Positions 1-6,129 of a stretch of DNA of 7,770 nt are shown here, piece after piece. The translations under genes and the position numbers were made by a program. Each line of letters starts with the position of its first letter. Within the stretch, counting starts at the first letter, position 1. The stretch covers positions 1-7,770 of the forward strand of contig WAOZ01000015.1 in assembly GCA_015520975.1 (NCBI GenBank), written 5' to 3'. Under the pieces are notes generated by a model. The model was not told the origin of the DNA. It saw nothing but the letters and a program-made list of their open reading frames with translations, and searched no databases. This DNA comes from DHVE2 group archaeon. Its GTDB lineage: Archaea; Thermoplasmatota; Thermoplasmata; Thermoplasmatales; Aciduliprofundaceae.

Positions 1-1
1 A

Positions 2-364
2 TATCAGGCAGATAAAGCCAAATGGAAGGAGAAAGAAGCGGCAGAAAAAAGAAAACTTAAAGATCTCAAGGAAAAGGTTGCCACGCTTCAAAAGAAAATG
101 GACGCTACTGCCTCAATAAAGAAAAAAGAGGCAATAAGGGCAAAGATTGCCAAATACCAAACAAAGATGTCCACCATACAGACGAGAATACTTTCAATGA
201 AGAAAAAAGAAGCGGAAATAGTGCAGAAGATGGCTTCTCATAAAGCAAAAGCCGCAGAATATTATCAGAAAAGTAAGATGTACGATGAACAGGCAAAAAT
301 GTATATAAAAACCGCAGAATCACTGGAGAGAGGTGCAAATCAAAACATAAATAACACTTTATAA
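2..364 (+). CDS. Coiled-coil protein, 3' part only (5' end outside window)
   Basis: The reading frame is open from the left edge to a TAA at 362-364, giving at least 120 residues. An in-frame ATG at 98 exists, but the 32 codons before it have the same composition (Lys, Glu and Ala rich, no stop), so the gene very probably starts before the window. Almost the whole visible part is low-complexity helix with heptad-like spacing of Ile, Met, Leu and Ala among Lys, Glu and Gln. The pattern KKKEA occurs twice (about codons 36-40 and 60-64 of the visible part), suggesting an internal repeat. It ends in an Asn-rich tail (NQNINNTL). There are no cysteines, membrane segment or catalytic motif in this part. 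I do not recognise a family; a structural or scaffold coiled coil is the most that can be said. It converges on the SAM hydroxide adenosyltransferase gene with a 6-bp overlap of 3' ends. Confidence 0.75.
   Translation, partial: YQADKAKWKEKEAAEKRKLKDLKEKVATLQKKMDATASIKKKEAIRAKIAKYQTKMSTIQTRILSMKKKEAEIVQKMASHKAKAAEYYQKSKMYDEQAKMYIKTAESLERGANQNINNTL
359..364. other. Palindromic TTATAA holding both convergent stop codons
   Basis: The hexamer TTATAA is its own reverse complement. Read on + its right half is the TAA of the coiled-coil gene (362-364). Read on - its left half is the TAA of the SAM hydroxide adenosyltransferase gene (361-359). The two genes therefore overlap by exactly their stop codons' surroundings, and no intergenic terminator is possible: each transcript must end inside the other gene's coding region. 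Confidence 0.9.
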
Positions 365-1090
365 AATTTCAACCTCTATTTTATCTCCTGGCCTGAAATT
401 GAGTTTTTCAGATGCTGCACCTTGGTTTACAGCGAATTCAAGAAAATTCTCACTGTTGATGAGCGCTACAAGTTCATTTTTTGCAGCGTATCCATAGGAT
501 TTCACAAAACGAAGTATTCTATCACCCAATCTGATTTTATCAGGCTTTGAAACGAGTTTATCGGGTATATTTGTCACAACATTTCCGAAATGGTCTATGT
601 GAAATACCTCGCCTCTAATAATATTTCCATCCTTTTCCGGTGCTGCAAATGGATATGTCACCACATCGGTGATGGGCTTTAAACAAGACAAAACCTCCAT
701 ATCAATGTACGCCCCAGCAGGTGCAAACACATCTCTGCCATGAAATGTCGTGCTTTTGGGTTTGATGTTTATCTCATATACCTCAACAATTTTATCCTTC
801 ACAGGCGTTATTATCCCATTATCAGGGCCCACAAACCAGCCATTTTCAAATTTTACCGCAATGCTTTTTCTGCCCGTTCCAACACCCGGATCCACAACAA
901 ATACATGCACCGCCTCGGGAAATTCATTAAGAATCGCATAAAGAACATACGACGCGTGCCGCACATCATGGCGTCTGATACCGTGCGTAATATCAATTAT
1001 CCTCGCATCTGGATTTATTTTCAAAATAGCCGCTTTCATAGCAGCCACATAATGATCCATGTATCCAAAATCGGTTGTGAGTGTTATCAT
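359..1090 (-). CDS. SAM hydroxide adenosyltransferase (SAM hydrolase, DUF62 family)
   Basis: 243 residues, close to the usual 250-270 for the family. These enzymes split S-adenosylmethionine into adenosine and methionine using a water-derived hydroxide, and are related to the SAM-dependent fluorinase and chlorinase. Signatures seen: TTDFG at residues 5-9 with D7, DITH at 33-36, VDPGVGTGR at 66-74, GPDNG at 88-92, FHGRDVFAP at 116-124 and HIDHFGNVVTN at 164-174. The family's Asp-Arg-His triad can be assigned to D67, R74 and H117. The C-terminal domain has the adenine-side segment NSENFLEFA (212-220) followed by G224. There is no long loop of the kind seen in the fluorinase, so the hydrolase is preferred to a halogenase. 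It is the second gene of an operon: its ATG shares one base with the acylphosphatase TGA (TGATG). A good ribosome binding site, GGTGAT, lies six bases upstream. The enzyme is cytoplasmic; the physiological reason to destroy SAM is unclear in this family. Confidence 0.93.
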   Translation of the reverse strand: MITLTTDFGYMDHYVAAMKAAILKINPDARIIDITHGIRRHDVRHASYVLYAILNEFPEAVHVFVVDPGVGTGRKSIAVKFENGWFVGPDNGIITPVKDKIVEVYEINIKPKSTTFHGRDVFAPAGAYIDMEVLSCLKPITDVVTYPFAAPEKDGNIIRGEVFHIDHFGNVVTNIPDKLVSKPDKIRLGDRILRFVKSYGYAAKNELVALINSENFLEFAVNQGAASEKLNFRPGDKIEVEIL

Positions 1091-1365
1091 CAGTAAATCA
1101 CCCTGAATGTACTCTCTCCTTTCGGTTCTTCGTAACTGATCTCAACATCATCAACTCTCGCGTATGGGTGTCTATATCTACATCGATATATCAGTTCCTC
1201 AACCTTCTCTCTGGGACCTTCAAACACTGCCTCAACACGGCCATCTGGCAGGTTACGAACCCATCCCTTCACACCGAGTTTTTCTGCGTTTTCTTTGGTA
1301 AATGCTCTGAAAAACACACCCTGAACACGACCTCTGAAGAATACATGAGCACGCACCTCGTTCAT
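1090..1365 (-). CDS. acyP: Acylphosphatase
   Basis: 91 residues, the usual length for this small alpha/beta enzyme, which hydrolyses the carboxyl-phosphate bond of acyl phosphates such as 1,3-bisphosphoglycerate and carbamoyl phosphate. The N-terminal phosphate-binding signature GRVQGVFFR (residues 12-20) ends in the catalytic Arg (R20). The second signature GWVRNLPDGRVE (34-45) carries the catalytic Asn (N38). The C-terminus FRVIY matches the family's closing strand. The ATG at 1365 is preferred because a TATA-like box centred about 26 bp upstream would start the mRNA right at this codon. It is the first gene of an operon with the SAM hydroxide adenosyltransferase (TGATG overlap) and is divergent from pyrE across 80 bp. 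Its natural substrate cannot be read from sequence. Confidence 0.95.
   Translation of the reverse strand: MNEVRAHVFFRGRVQGVFFRAFTKENAEKLGVKGWVRNLPDGRVEAVFEGPREKVEELIYRCRYRHPYARVDDVEISYEEPKGESTFRVIY
1097..1102 (-). promoter_or_regulatory. Ribosome binding site of the SAM hydroxide adenosyltransferase gene
   Basis: On the minus strand GGTGAT lies six bases (TTACTG) before the ATG at 1090. It matches the archaeal anti-Shine-Dalgarno complement (GGAGGTGAT) over six bases. It sits inside the last codons of the acylphosphatase gene, so this downstream cistron can initiate on its own as well as by stop/start coupling. Confidence 0.7.
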
Positions 1366-1387
1366 ATATGTACTAATTTAGTTGAAA

Positions 1388-1395
1388 TATTTAAA
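1388..1395 (-). promoter_or_regulatory. TATA-like box for the acylphosphatase/SAM hydrolase operon
   Basis: Minus-strand TTTAAATA is centred about 26 bp from the A of the acylphosphatase ATG at 1365. Archaeal transcription starts roughly 25 bp downstream of the TATA centre, so a leaderless mRNA is expected. No clear BRE precedes it. The core is an AAATATTT palindrome, so it is readable from both sides. Confidence 0.55.
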
Positions 1396-1415
1396 CATTG
1401 CATCTTTACAAATGG

Positions 1416-1423
1416 TTTATATT
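1416..1423 (+). promoter_or_regulatory. TATA-like box for pyrE
   Basis: TTTATATT is centred about 26 bp before the ATG at 1446, again predicting transcription that starts at the start codon. No Shine-Dalgarno sequence is seen between the box and the ATG, which fits a leaderless transcript. Confidence 0.6.
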
Positions 1424-1445
1424 CGCAGGGACATTATCCCCTTCT

Positions 1446-1946
1446 ATGCTTAAACAAAAATTGATTGATTGCGGAGCGATAAAGTTTGGAGATTTCATCC
1501 TCGCCTCTGGAAAGCGGAGTAAGTACTACATAGATATCAAGAAAGCCAGCACAAAGGTGGATATACTGAAAGAGATTGCAGAACTTCTCTCCACGCATGT
1601 AAAAGGGGATATCCTTGCAGGTGTGGAGCTTGGTGCTGTACCGCTCACTGTGGCAGTGGCACTTATTACCGGAAAAGATTACCTGATCATTCGCAAAAAA
1701 GAGAAAGGATACGGTACAGAAAAGCTAATAGAGGGAGAGTTTGAAAAGGGCCTGACGGTGGACATAATAGAGGATGTTGTCACCACCGGCGGCTCGGTGC
1801 TCCGTGCCGTGAAGATATTAAGAAACGCGGGACTGGAAGTTCAAAGAGTTATATGCGTGGTGGATAGAGAAGAAGGGGGGAGAGAAAATCTCGAAAAAGA
1901 GGGTGTGGAATTAATAGCGCTTCTGAAAGCCCGAGATTTACTGTAA
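1446..1946 (+). CDS. pyrE: Orotate phosphoribosyltransferase
   Basis: 166 residues. It joins orotate to PRPP to give orotidine 5'-monophosphate and diphosphate in de novo UMP synthesis, in the cytoplasm. Seen: the substrate-side segment SGKRSKYYIDIKKAS (21-35), the lysine-rich mobile loop IRKKEKGYG (82-90) with its catalytic-type lysines, and the PRPP-binding loop DIIEDVVTTGGS (106-117) with the acidic pair E109/D110. The frame can be extended upstream to a TTG at 1398, adding 16 residues (MHLYKWFIFAGTLSPS). I reject that start because the added part is unlike family N-termini, the promoter TATA box lies inside it, and ATG 1446 gives the compact length typical of archaeal PyrE. The gene is divergent from acylphosphatase and converges on the GPN GTPase gene six bases away. 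No OMP decarboxylase gene is adjacent. Confidence 0.95.
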   Translation: MLKQKLIDCGAIKFGDFILASGKRSKYYIDIKKASTKVDILKEIAELLSTHVKGDILAGVELGAVPLTVAVALITGKDYLIIRKKEKGYGTEKLIEGEFEKGLTVDIIEDVVTTGGSVLRAVKILRNAGLEVQRVICVVDREEGGRENLEKEGVELIALLKARDLL

Positions 1947-1947
1947 A

Positions 1948-1963
1948 TTTTTTCATCTTTTTT
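1948..1963 (+). terminator. T-rich transcription stop after pyrE
   Basis: Two runs of six T (1948-1953 and 1958-1963), separated by four bases, start two bases after the pyrE stop. Archaeal RNA polymerase terminates on such T-runs without needing a hairpin. The second run lies within the last codons of the convergent GPN gene, where it encodes Glu-Lys-Arg on the other strand. Confidence 0.5.
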
Positions 1964-2720
1964 CCAGATCTTCGCCTCCTCCGAAAAGCATCTGAAGCGT
2001 GGCATACACATCATCATACCCGTAAAACATCTTTGCCGATGTGGGTATGGGCGTTTTAAACACCTGCATATCTTCAAGAACACGAAAAATCTGAATGTTC
2101 AGCTCTTTCTGCATTCCCCCACTCTCTTTTATCAAAGAATCGTAAAGCGCATCCCAGTTTGAGCACCATCTGGCTATTTTTTCAAGTTCATCATCCTCAA
2201 GAAGATCTATTTTTGAAAGAATGTTGAGAAATGGGATGTAAAATCTAAAATGAACAGTTGAAGAGAGCATTAGAAGAGATACGAACCCTGACGGGGTTTT
2301 GGCAAGAATGGGATCGAACATGAATGCGAGTACTGCCGTTTCCTCTCCAAGCGTATCCACTATGAAACTACTCGCGGCCCTAAACGCAAAAAGTTCCAGC
2401 TGTCCCGGAGTATCCAAGAGAACATAATCGCTCTCGTAGCTATCTATCTCCCGTTTCAGATCCTCAACGAAATTAGCCACAAGATCCGCCGCCACTATCT
2501 GCGCGCCGTTGGGACCCAAGCCGTACTCGTTCATCACATCTTCCAGATTGACGAGATCACGAACATCTATATCGGGTACATACGGCAAACTTTCTGCCCC
2601 CGGGTCAAGATTTACTGTTATCATATCGTATTCGTTTCGTATCATCCACTCTCTAAATGCTGCTGTGAATGTGCTTTTTCCGCTTCCAGCGGGTCCGACA
2701 ACAAAAACATTAACGCTCAT
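1953..2720 (-). CDS. GPN-loop GTPase
   Basis: 255 residues, the usual size for archaeal GPN GTPases such as Pyrococcus PAB0955. These are homodimeric GTPases related to eukaryotic Gpn1-3, which help assemble RNA polymerase; the archaeal role is not settled. Seen: P-loop GPAGSGKST (9-17), Asp/Pro switch segment NLDPGAE (37-43), the diagnostic Gly-Pro-Asn loop GPN at 69-71, G3 motif DTPGQLELF (103-111), G4 motif SKID (169-172) and a G5-like TSAK (227-230). Ser in place of Asn at the first G4 position is also known in Gpn2/Gpn3-type members, so it does not suggest loss of function. The ATG at 2720 overlaps the stop of the polymerase D large subunit by four bases (ATGA). No clear ribosome binding site precedes it, so its translation probably depends on re-initiation after the polymerase. 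The C-terminus is short and charged. Confidence 0.94.
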   Translation of the reverse strand: MSVNVFVVGPAGSGKSTFTAAFREWMIRNEYDMITVNLDPGAESLPYVPDIDVRDLVNLEDVMNEYGLGPNGAQIVAADLVANFVEDLKREIDSYESDYVLLDTPGQLELFAFRAASSFIVDTLGEETAVLAFMFDPILAKTPSGFVSLLMLSSTVHFRFYIPFLNILSKIDLLEDDELEKIARWCSNWDALYDSLIKESGGMQKELNIQIFRVLEDMQVFKTPIPTSAKMFYGYDDVYATLQMLFGGGEDLEKR

Positions 2721-5700
2721 TGAAACAGAAAAGTCTCTAATGTTATTTTATTTTTTTCCATCTCCTGCGCTTCTTCAACTGTATCTGGAATGAGAGAGTC
2801 TATGGCATCTTTCAATAACAGAACCCGCTGCTTGATATATGGTGGCACATTGTATCGCTCACATATCATAAGCGCTTTATCGAGGTATTTTTTAACGCTT
2901 TTCTTATGCACGGTCAGTGTCAATTTGCCGTTTTTACATTTTATACATTTTCCACCCAGCGGCACTCTTCTGTACTTGGCATTGCAGTTGGTGCACCTGA
3001 ATTTCTGAGTACCGTATTTTTTAAGATTGCCCATTATATCCGGAATGAAATGATGCGATACTATGCGAGCCGCCATGTCGTGTTCATCAACCGCCCTGAT
3101 TTTTTCAGCGAGGTCAAGCTGACTCTCTGTTTTTTCCATCATACTGCCAAGAACCTTATATGCGGATTTGGTAACGCCTACATTTATACTTTTTGTATCA
3201 TGCGTGAATCCAAATCTTTCATATTGCTCAGGCTTGCCTATTCTTTTTTTAACGAAATCCATCAGATCCTCTACTTCGTCAGGTTTTTTGAACTGATGCG
3301 TGGCCCTGTAAAATTCAAGAGGATACTGCTCCATCACATCCACATTAAGAGCCTCTTTATCGATTTCGGTCGGCGTGATTCTTGTGGTCAGAACAAGAGG
3401 TGCATCCATCATCCCGCCACGGGTTGATGGCAGAAACTTGCGTGAGAAATCCAGAAGCCCGTTAAGAAGCAGCATCACGCTATCCTCATCTCCGTCGCAG
3501 TTGCGCCTCTTTGCAGCATGGAAAAACGGATGCGCAAAACACACATTGGCTTTTGAAAAGCCGATGATTCTGCCGAGGATGCCCGCGGATGTATGCGGCG
3601 CCAGCCCTATAACAAGATGCCCTATCAAATCCTCACGCTTCCTGACATTGTAAAACCGCCGCATTTTATAGAATTTTTCCAATAGATCGTCCACATAATT
3701 TGCCACTCTCACAAGATAATCTCCCGCGCTTTCTGGCAGAATTATATCCTGCACCTTCAACTCGCATAACTGCATCGGGTCTTTCAATTCGTTTCCTTTC
3801 CAGTCTTTGGTGTATCCAAGTTCCCTAGCCTTCTCAATACTGAGGCCTATTTCTGCAGGTCTGAAATGAGTGAGCGCAATATCACTCATGTCAAATCTAA
3901 TCGTACCATCTTTGAAAACATACACTCCGTGCTTTGCTCTCAGAATACCTTTCTCAAGAGCTTCAGGAATTCTCTCGGCGGACATCATTTTTATAACGCC
4001 TTTCACATTCCAGTCAACTTTAAGACCAAGATTTTTCTCAGCATTTTCGAATATTTTTCGAATTTTTATTCTCTTAACGCTTATTCTTCCAGTGAATTCC
4101 GTTTTCACGCCGCATCTTTCACAGTACGGTCTGAATGATTCTTCACCGCATTGAGGACATCTTCTGGCCCCAATCTCGATGGATATCTCCTCACTCTCTA
4201 TCGCTTTATTAATTAACCGCTGTTTAGTGCCTGCGTTGCCTATGGGAAACAGCGCGTGTATCGGTGGTTTCATCTTCCGCTCAGCCGCTTTTTCGGGACG
4301 TCCCATCCTTGCACCTATTCTAATAGGTGCTCTCGGCATTATTTTAATACCTGCAAGAGCGTTTACAAGTTTCATTGGGTCGTTCTCATCGGAGTCTCTA
4401 ACTCTGACTATTCTTTCATTATCCACATCCAGCCCCGTGCATCTAATGAGCGCGTAACCGTATCTCCCATCAATCTCATACATCTCGCGTTCTCTGTGCA
4501 GCGCGCCCAGTTTTTTCAGTATCTCTTTGATTTTTAGATTTTTGGGAAGATGGAGTATCTTCCCATTCCATACACCGTTTTCAAGTATGTACTCTCCCAA
4601 AATTTTTATTTCCTCAGCGCTTAGATCGTGCCAGAAGAGATTGTAATCGGGATGCAGCGGAATGCCATACTTTTCAGAGACCTTGAAAGCTTCAAACACA
4701 TCCTCAATTTCGAGCGGCGCGCCGCGTTCCTTCGCCTCCTGAATCCACCATTCTACAACATAGGACGCGGGTAAAAGAGGATGATTATTCTCTAAAAATT
4801 CACCGTACGGTATCAAAATTTCTCCAACATCCACTATCTCCCTAACCTGCGATTCTATCTTAACCGCAGTATAAAAATCATTTATTTGCACCAGGTCCCC
4901 ATTTTCAAGAAGCACTATGGGACCCTCAATGCTATCGCAGGGGGTCATACCACCGGCTTTTCCGGGTCGCTCCGTTTTCAGCTGCGTACCTATGGCTATA
5001 AAACGGTTCATAAGATACATTGTTGCGGGGTTTATGCTTATAGTGGCCAGTCCTCCCGCCCTGCATCGGCCGTATCGCAATCTGAATCCACCGGGCCGCA
5101 GAGGATAAGAGAACACTGGTCTGCCAGCGACTATGTCTTTAATATATTTATAAGATGGTTCAAGTTTAAACTCGTCTTCGCTAACTTCAGGTATGAGTTT
5201 GTTTATCCAGTCCCAGCCATCTATTTTTAATTTATCCACATACGCTTTTACCTTCTTGGTTTTTTGAAGCAATCCTTCCGCGAGCACCAGACACATACCA
5301 CCGCGAACCTTGTTGGTTTCTATTCTCGGAAGATTCCGATAGCCACTCACTTCAAAATCCTCAGTTCCCTCACCATCTATGCACACGGGGCAGTTCTTAA
5401 CCACTATTTCTATTTCCTCATTACTCGGCATGTACTGGAGATGCTTTTTTCTATTGTACAATTGGATTTCTTCCTTATATCTCTCAATCTCAGGCTCCGT
5501 TGGCTTGTATTTATCTATACCCAGCTCTCGACGAACAACATCCGCTATCAAAACGCTGAGCGCCTGTGCCGTTCCACCCGCGCCACGAATCGGCCCAGCA
5601 TAATAGATGGATGCGTACTCGGTGCCATCATCGTTCTTTTTTATCTTAACATCTGCAATGCCTTCTAGAGGTGCCACAAGAATGCCCTCGGTTAATATTG

Positions 5701-6016
5701 CCAGTCCAACTCTAACCGCCCTATCAAGAGCTTCGGCCTTATCATCAAATTTCTTTGCCACATTTCGCGCCATCAGAAGCGATACCATGCCCCTGTCGTA
5801 TTTTTTGCTCAATTCTCTTATCTCCTCCGCGATGCCCTTAACACCTGTTATCTCCTCCACCCTTGCGGCCAGATCTTTCGCGCGGGGAATCTCAACAAAC
5901 GGTTCCGGATCAAATCCCATACTGCGCGCCTCTGCGGCTATTTTATAGCATTTTTCCGCATTGCATTCAAGATTTTCAAAATATTCCTCCATCTCGGGAC
6001 TCATTACCTCTTGCAT
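2717..6016 (-). CDS. polC: DNA polymerase D (DNA polymerase II) large subunit DP2
   Basis: 1099 residues from ATG 6016. It is the catalytic subunit of the euryarchaeal replicative polymerase PolD; the DP1 proofreading subunit is not in this window. N-terminal EMEEYFENLE (9-18) matches family starts. The block from YYAGPIRGAGGTAQA (138-152) is strongly conserved. The active site is NCDGDED (839-845), with N839, D841 and D843 matching the catalytic Asn-x-Asp-x-Asp. Zinc-binding Cys clusters: CPQC-x8-CERC (620-635) and CTNC...CIKC (1008-1027); CPVC (209-212) may be part of a third. The C-terminal KITLETFL (1090-1097) fits a PCNA-interacting (PIP) box. There is no intein: the motifs are continuous and no extra block is present. 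It is shorter than Thermococcales DP2 (about 1260). Start choice: ATGs also occur at 6034, 6028 and 6004, but a TATA-like box centred at about 6042 predicts an mRNA starting at about 6016. The first two lie too near that box; 6004 remains possible. It is first in an operon with the GPN GTPase. Confidence 0.97.
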   Translation of the reverse strand: MQEVMSPEMEEYFENLECNAEKCYKIAAEARSMGFDPEPFVEIPRAKDLAARVEEITGVKGIAEEIRELSKKYDRGMVSLLMARNVAKKFDDKAEALDRAVRVGLAILTEGILVAPLEGIADVKIKKNDDGTEYASIYYAGPIRGAGGTAQALSVLIADVVRRELGIDKYKPTEPEIERYKEEIQLYNRKKHLQYMPSNEEIEIVVKNCPVCIDGEGTEDFEVSGYRNLPRIETNKVRGGMCLVLAEGLLQKTKKVKAYVDKLKIDGWDWINKLIPEVSEDEFKLEPSYKYIKDIVAGRPVFSYPLRPGGFRLRYGRCRAGGLATISINPATMYLMNRFIAIGTQLKTERPGKAGGMTPCDSIEGPIVLLENGDLVQINDFYTAVKIESQVREIVDVGEILIPYGEFLENNHPLLPASYVVEWWIQEAKERGAPLEIEDVFEAFKVSEKYGIPLHPDYNLFWHDLSAEEIKILGEYILENGVWNGKILHLPKNLKIKEILKKLGALHREREMYEIDGRYGYALIRCTGLDVDNERIVRVRDSDENDPMKLVNALAGIKIMPRAPIRIGARMGRPEKAAERKMKPPIHALFPIGNAGTKQRLINKAIESEEISIEIGARRCPQCGEESFRPYCERCGVKTEFTGRISVKRIKIRKIFENAEKNLGLKVDWNVKGVIKMMSAERIPEALEKGILRAKHGVYVFKDGTIRFDMSDIALTHFRPAEIGLSIEKARELGYTKDWKGNELKDPMQLCELKVQDIILPESAGDYLVRVANYVDDLLEKFYKMRRFYNVRKREDLIGHLVIGLAPHTSAGILGRIIGFSKANVCFAHPFFHAAKRRNCDGDEDSVMLLLNGLLDFSRKFLPSTRGGMMDAPLVLTTRITPTEIDKEALNVDVMEQYPLEFYRATHQFKKPDEVEDLMDFVKKRIGKPEQYERFGFTHDTKSINVGVTKSAYKVLGSMMEKTESQLDLAEKIRAVDEHDMAARIVSHHFIPDIMGNLKKYGTQKFRCTNCNAKYRRVPLGGKCIKCKNGKLTLTVHKKSVKKYLDKALMICERYNVPPYIKQRVLLLKDAIDSLIPDTVEEAQEMEKNKITLETFLFQ

Positions 6017-6037
6017 CAGACAGCCCATATACATGCA

Positions 6038-6046
6038 TATAATAAA
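6038..6046 (-). promoter_or_regulatory. polC: TATA-like box for the DP2-GPN operon
   Basis: Minus-strand TTTATTATA has a purine/A-rich GAAAACC just upstream that could act as a BRE. Its centre lies 26 bp from the A of ATG 6016, the same spacing as at the acylphosphatase and pyrE promoters. It implies a leaderless DP2 mRNA and excludes the ATGs at 6034 and 6028 as starts. Confidence 0.55.
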
Positions 6047-6062
6047 CGGTTTTCTACAAACC

Positions 6063-6081
6063 CTCTTTGTAAGAGTTTTTT
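6063..6081 (+). terminator. Small hairpin plus T-run, orientation +
   Basis: CTCTT (6063-6067), loop TGT, AAGAG (6071-6075), followed directly by six T (6076-6081). This has the shape of an intrinsic terminator on the plus strand. No plus-strand gene ends here, and both neighbouring genes are on the minus strand. It may stop antisense transcripts, form a hairpin in minus-strand RNA, or be chance. The stem is only 5 bp. Confidence 0.3.
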
Positions 6082-6097
6082 ATCAGACATGGTAACT

Positions 6098-6114
6098 AAG
6101 AAAAATAAAAAATT
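6098..6114 (-). terminator. T-rich transcription stop after the surface-protein gene
   Basis: On the minus strand an AATTTTTTATTTTTCTT tract begins about 15 bases after the TAG of the surface-protein gene. The T-run without a hairpin is the usual archaeal termination signal. It separates that gene from the DP2 promoter. Confidence 0.5.
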
Positions 6115-6129
6115 GTAAAGATGTTGTTC

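Noticed and set aside
1398..1445. Upstream TTG start extending PyrE by 16 residues.
   Set aside because: The extension does not resemble PyrE N-termini, it contains the TATA-like box, and ATG 1446 has ideal leaderless spacing.
2169..2215. GPN GTPase G4 motif SKID instead of NKxD, as a possibly inactive GTPase.
   Set aside because: Ser at this position is known in several GPN-family members, and all other nucleotide-binding motifs are intact.
2906..5948. Many plus-strand open frames of 60-170 codons opposite DP2.
   Set aside because: They are antisense to a strongly conserved gene, have no recognisable domains or promoters, and look like by-products of its codon use.
6004..6012. GAGGT before ATG 6004 as a Shine-Dalgarno sequence for a later DP2 start.
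   Set aside because: It is only about two bases from the ATG, too close for normal initiation. Still, ATG 6004 cannot be excluded as the start.
2717..6016. Possible intein in DP2, a common insertion site in other archaea.
   Set aside because: The catalytic NCDGDED region and flanking conserved blocks run without interruption, and the total length leaves no room for an intein.
6017..6034. DP2 starts at ATG 6034 or 6028.
   Set aside because: They lie only a few bases from the TATA-like box, so they would be upstream of the expected mRNA start. The family similarity begins around the later methionines.
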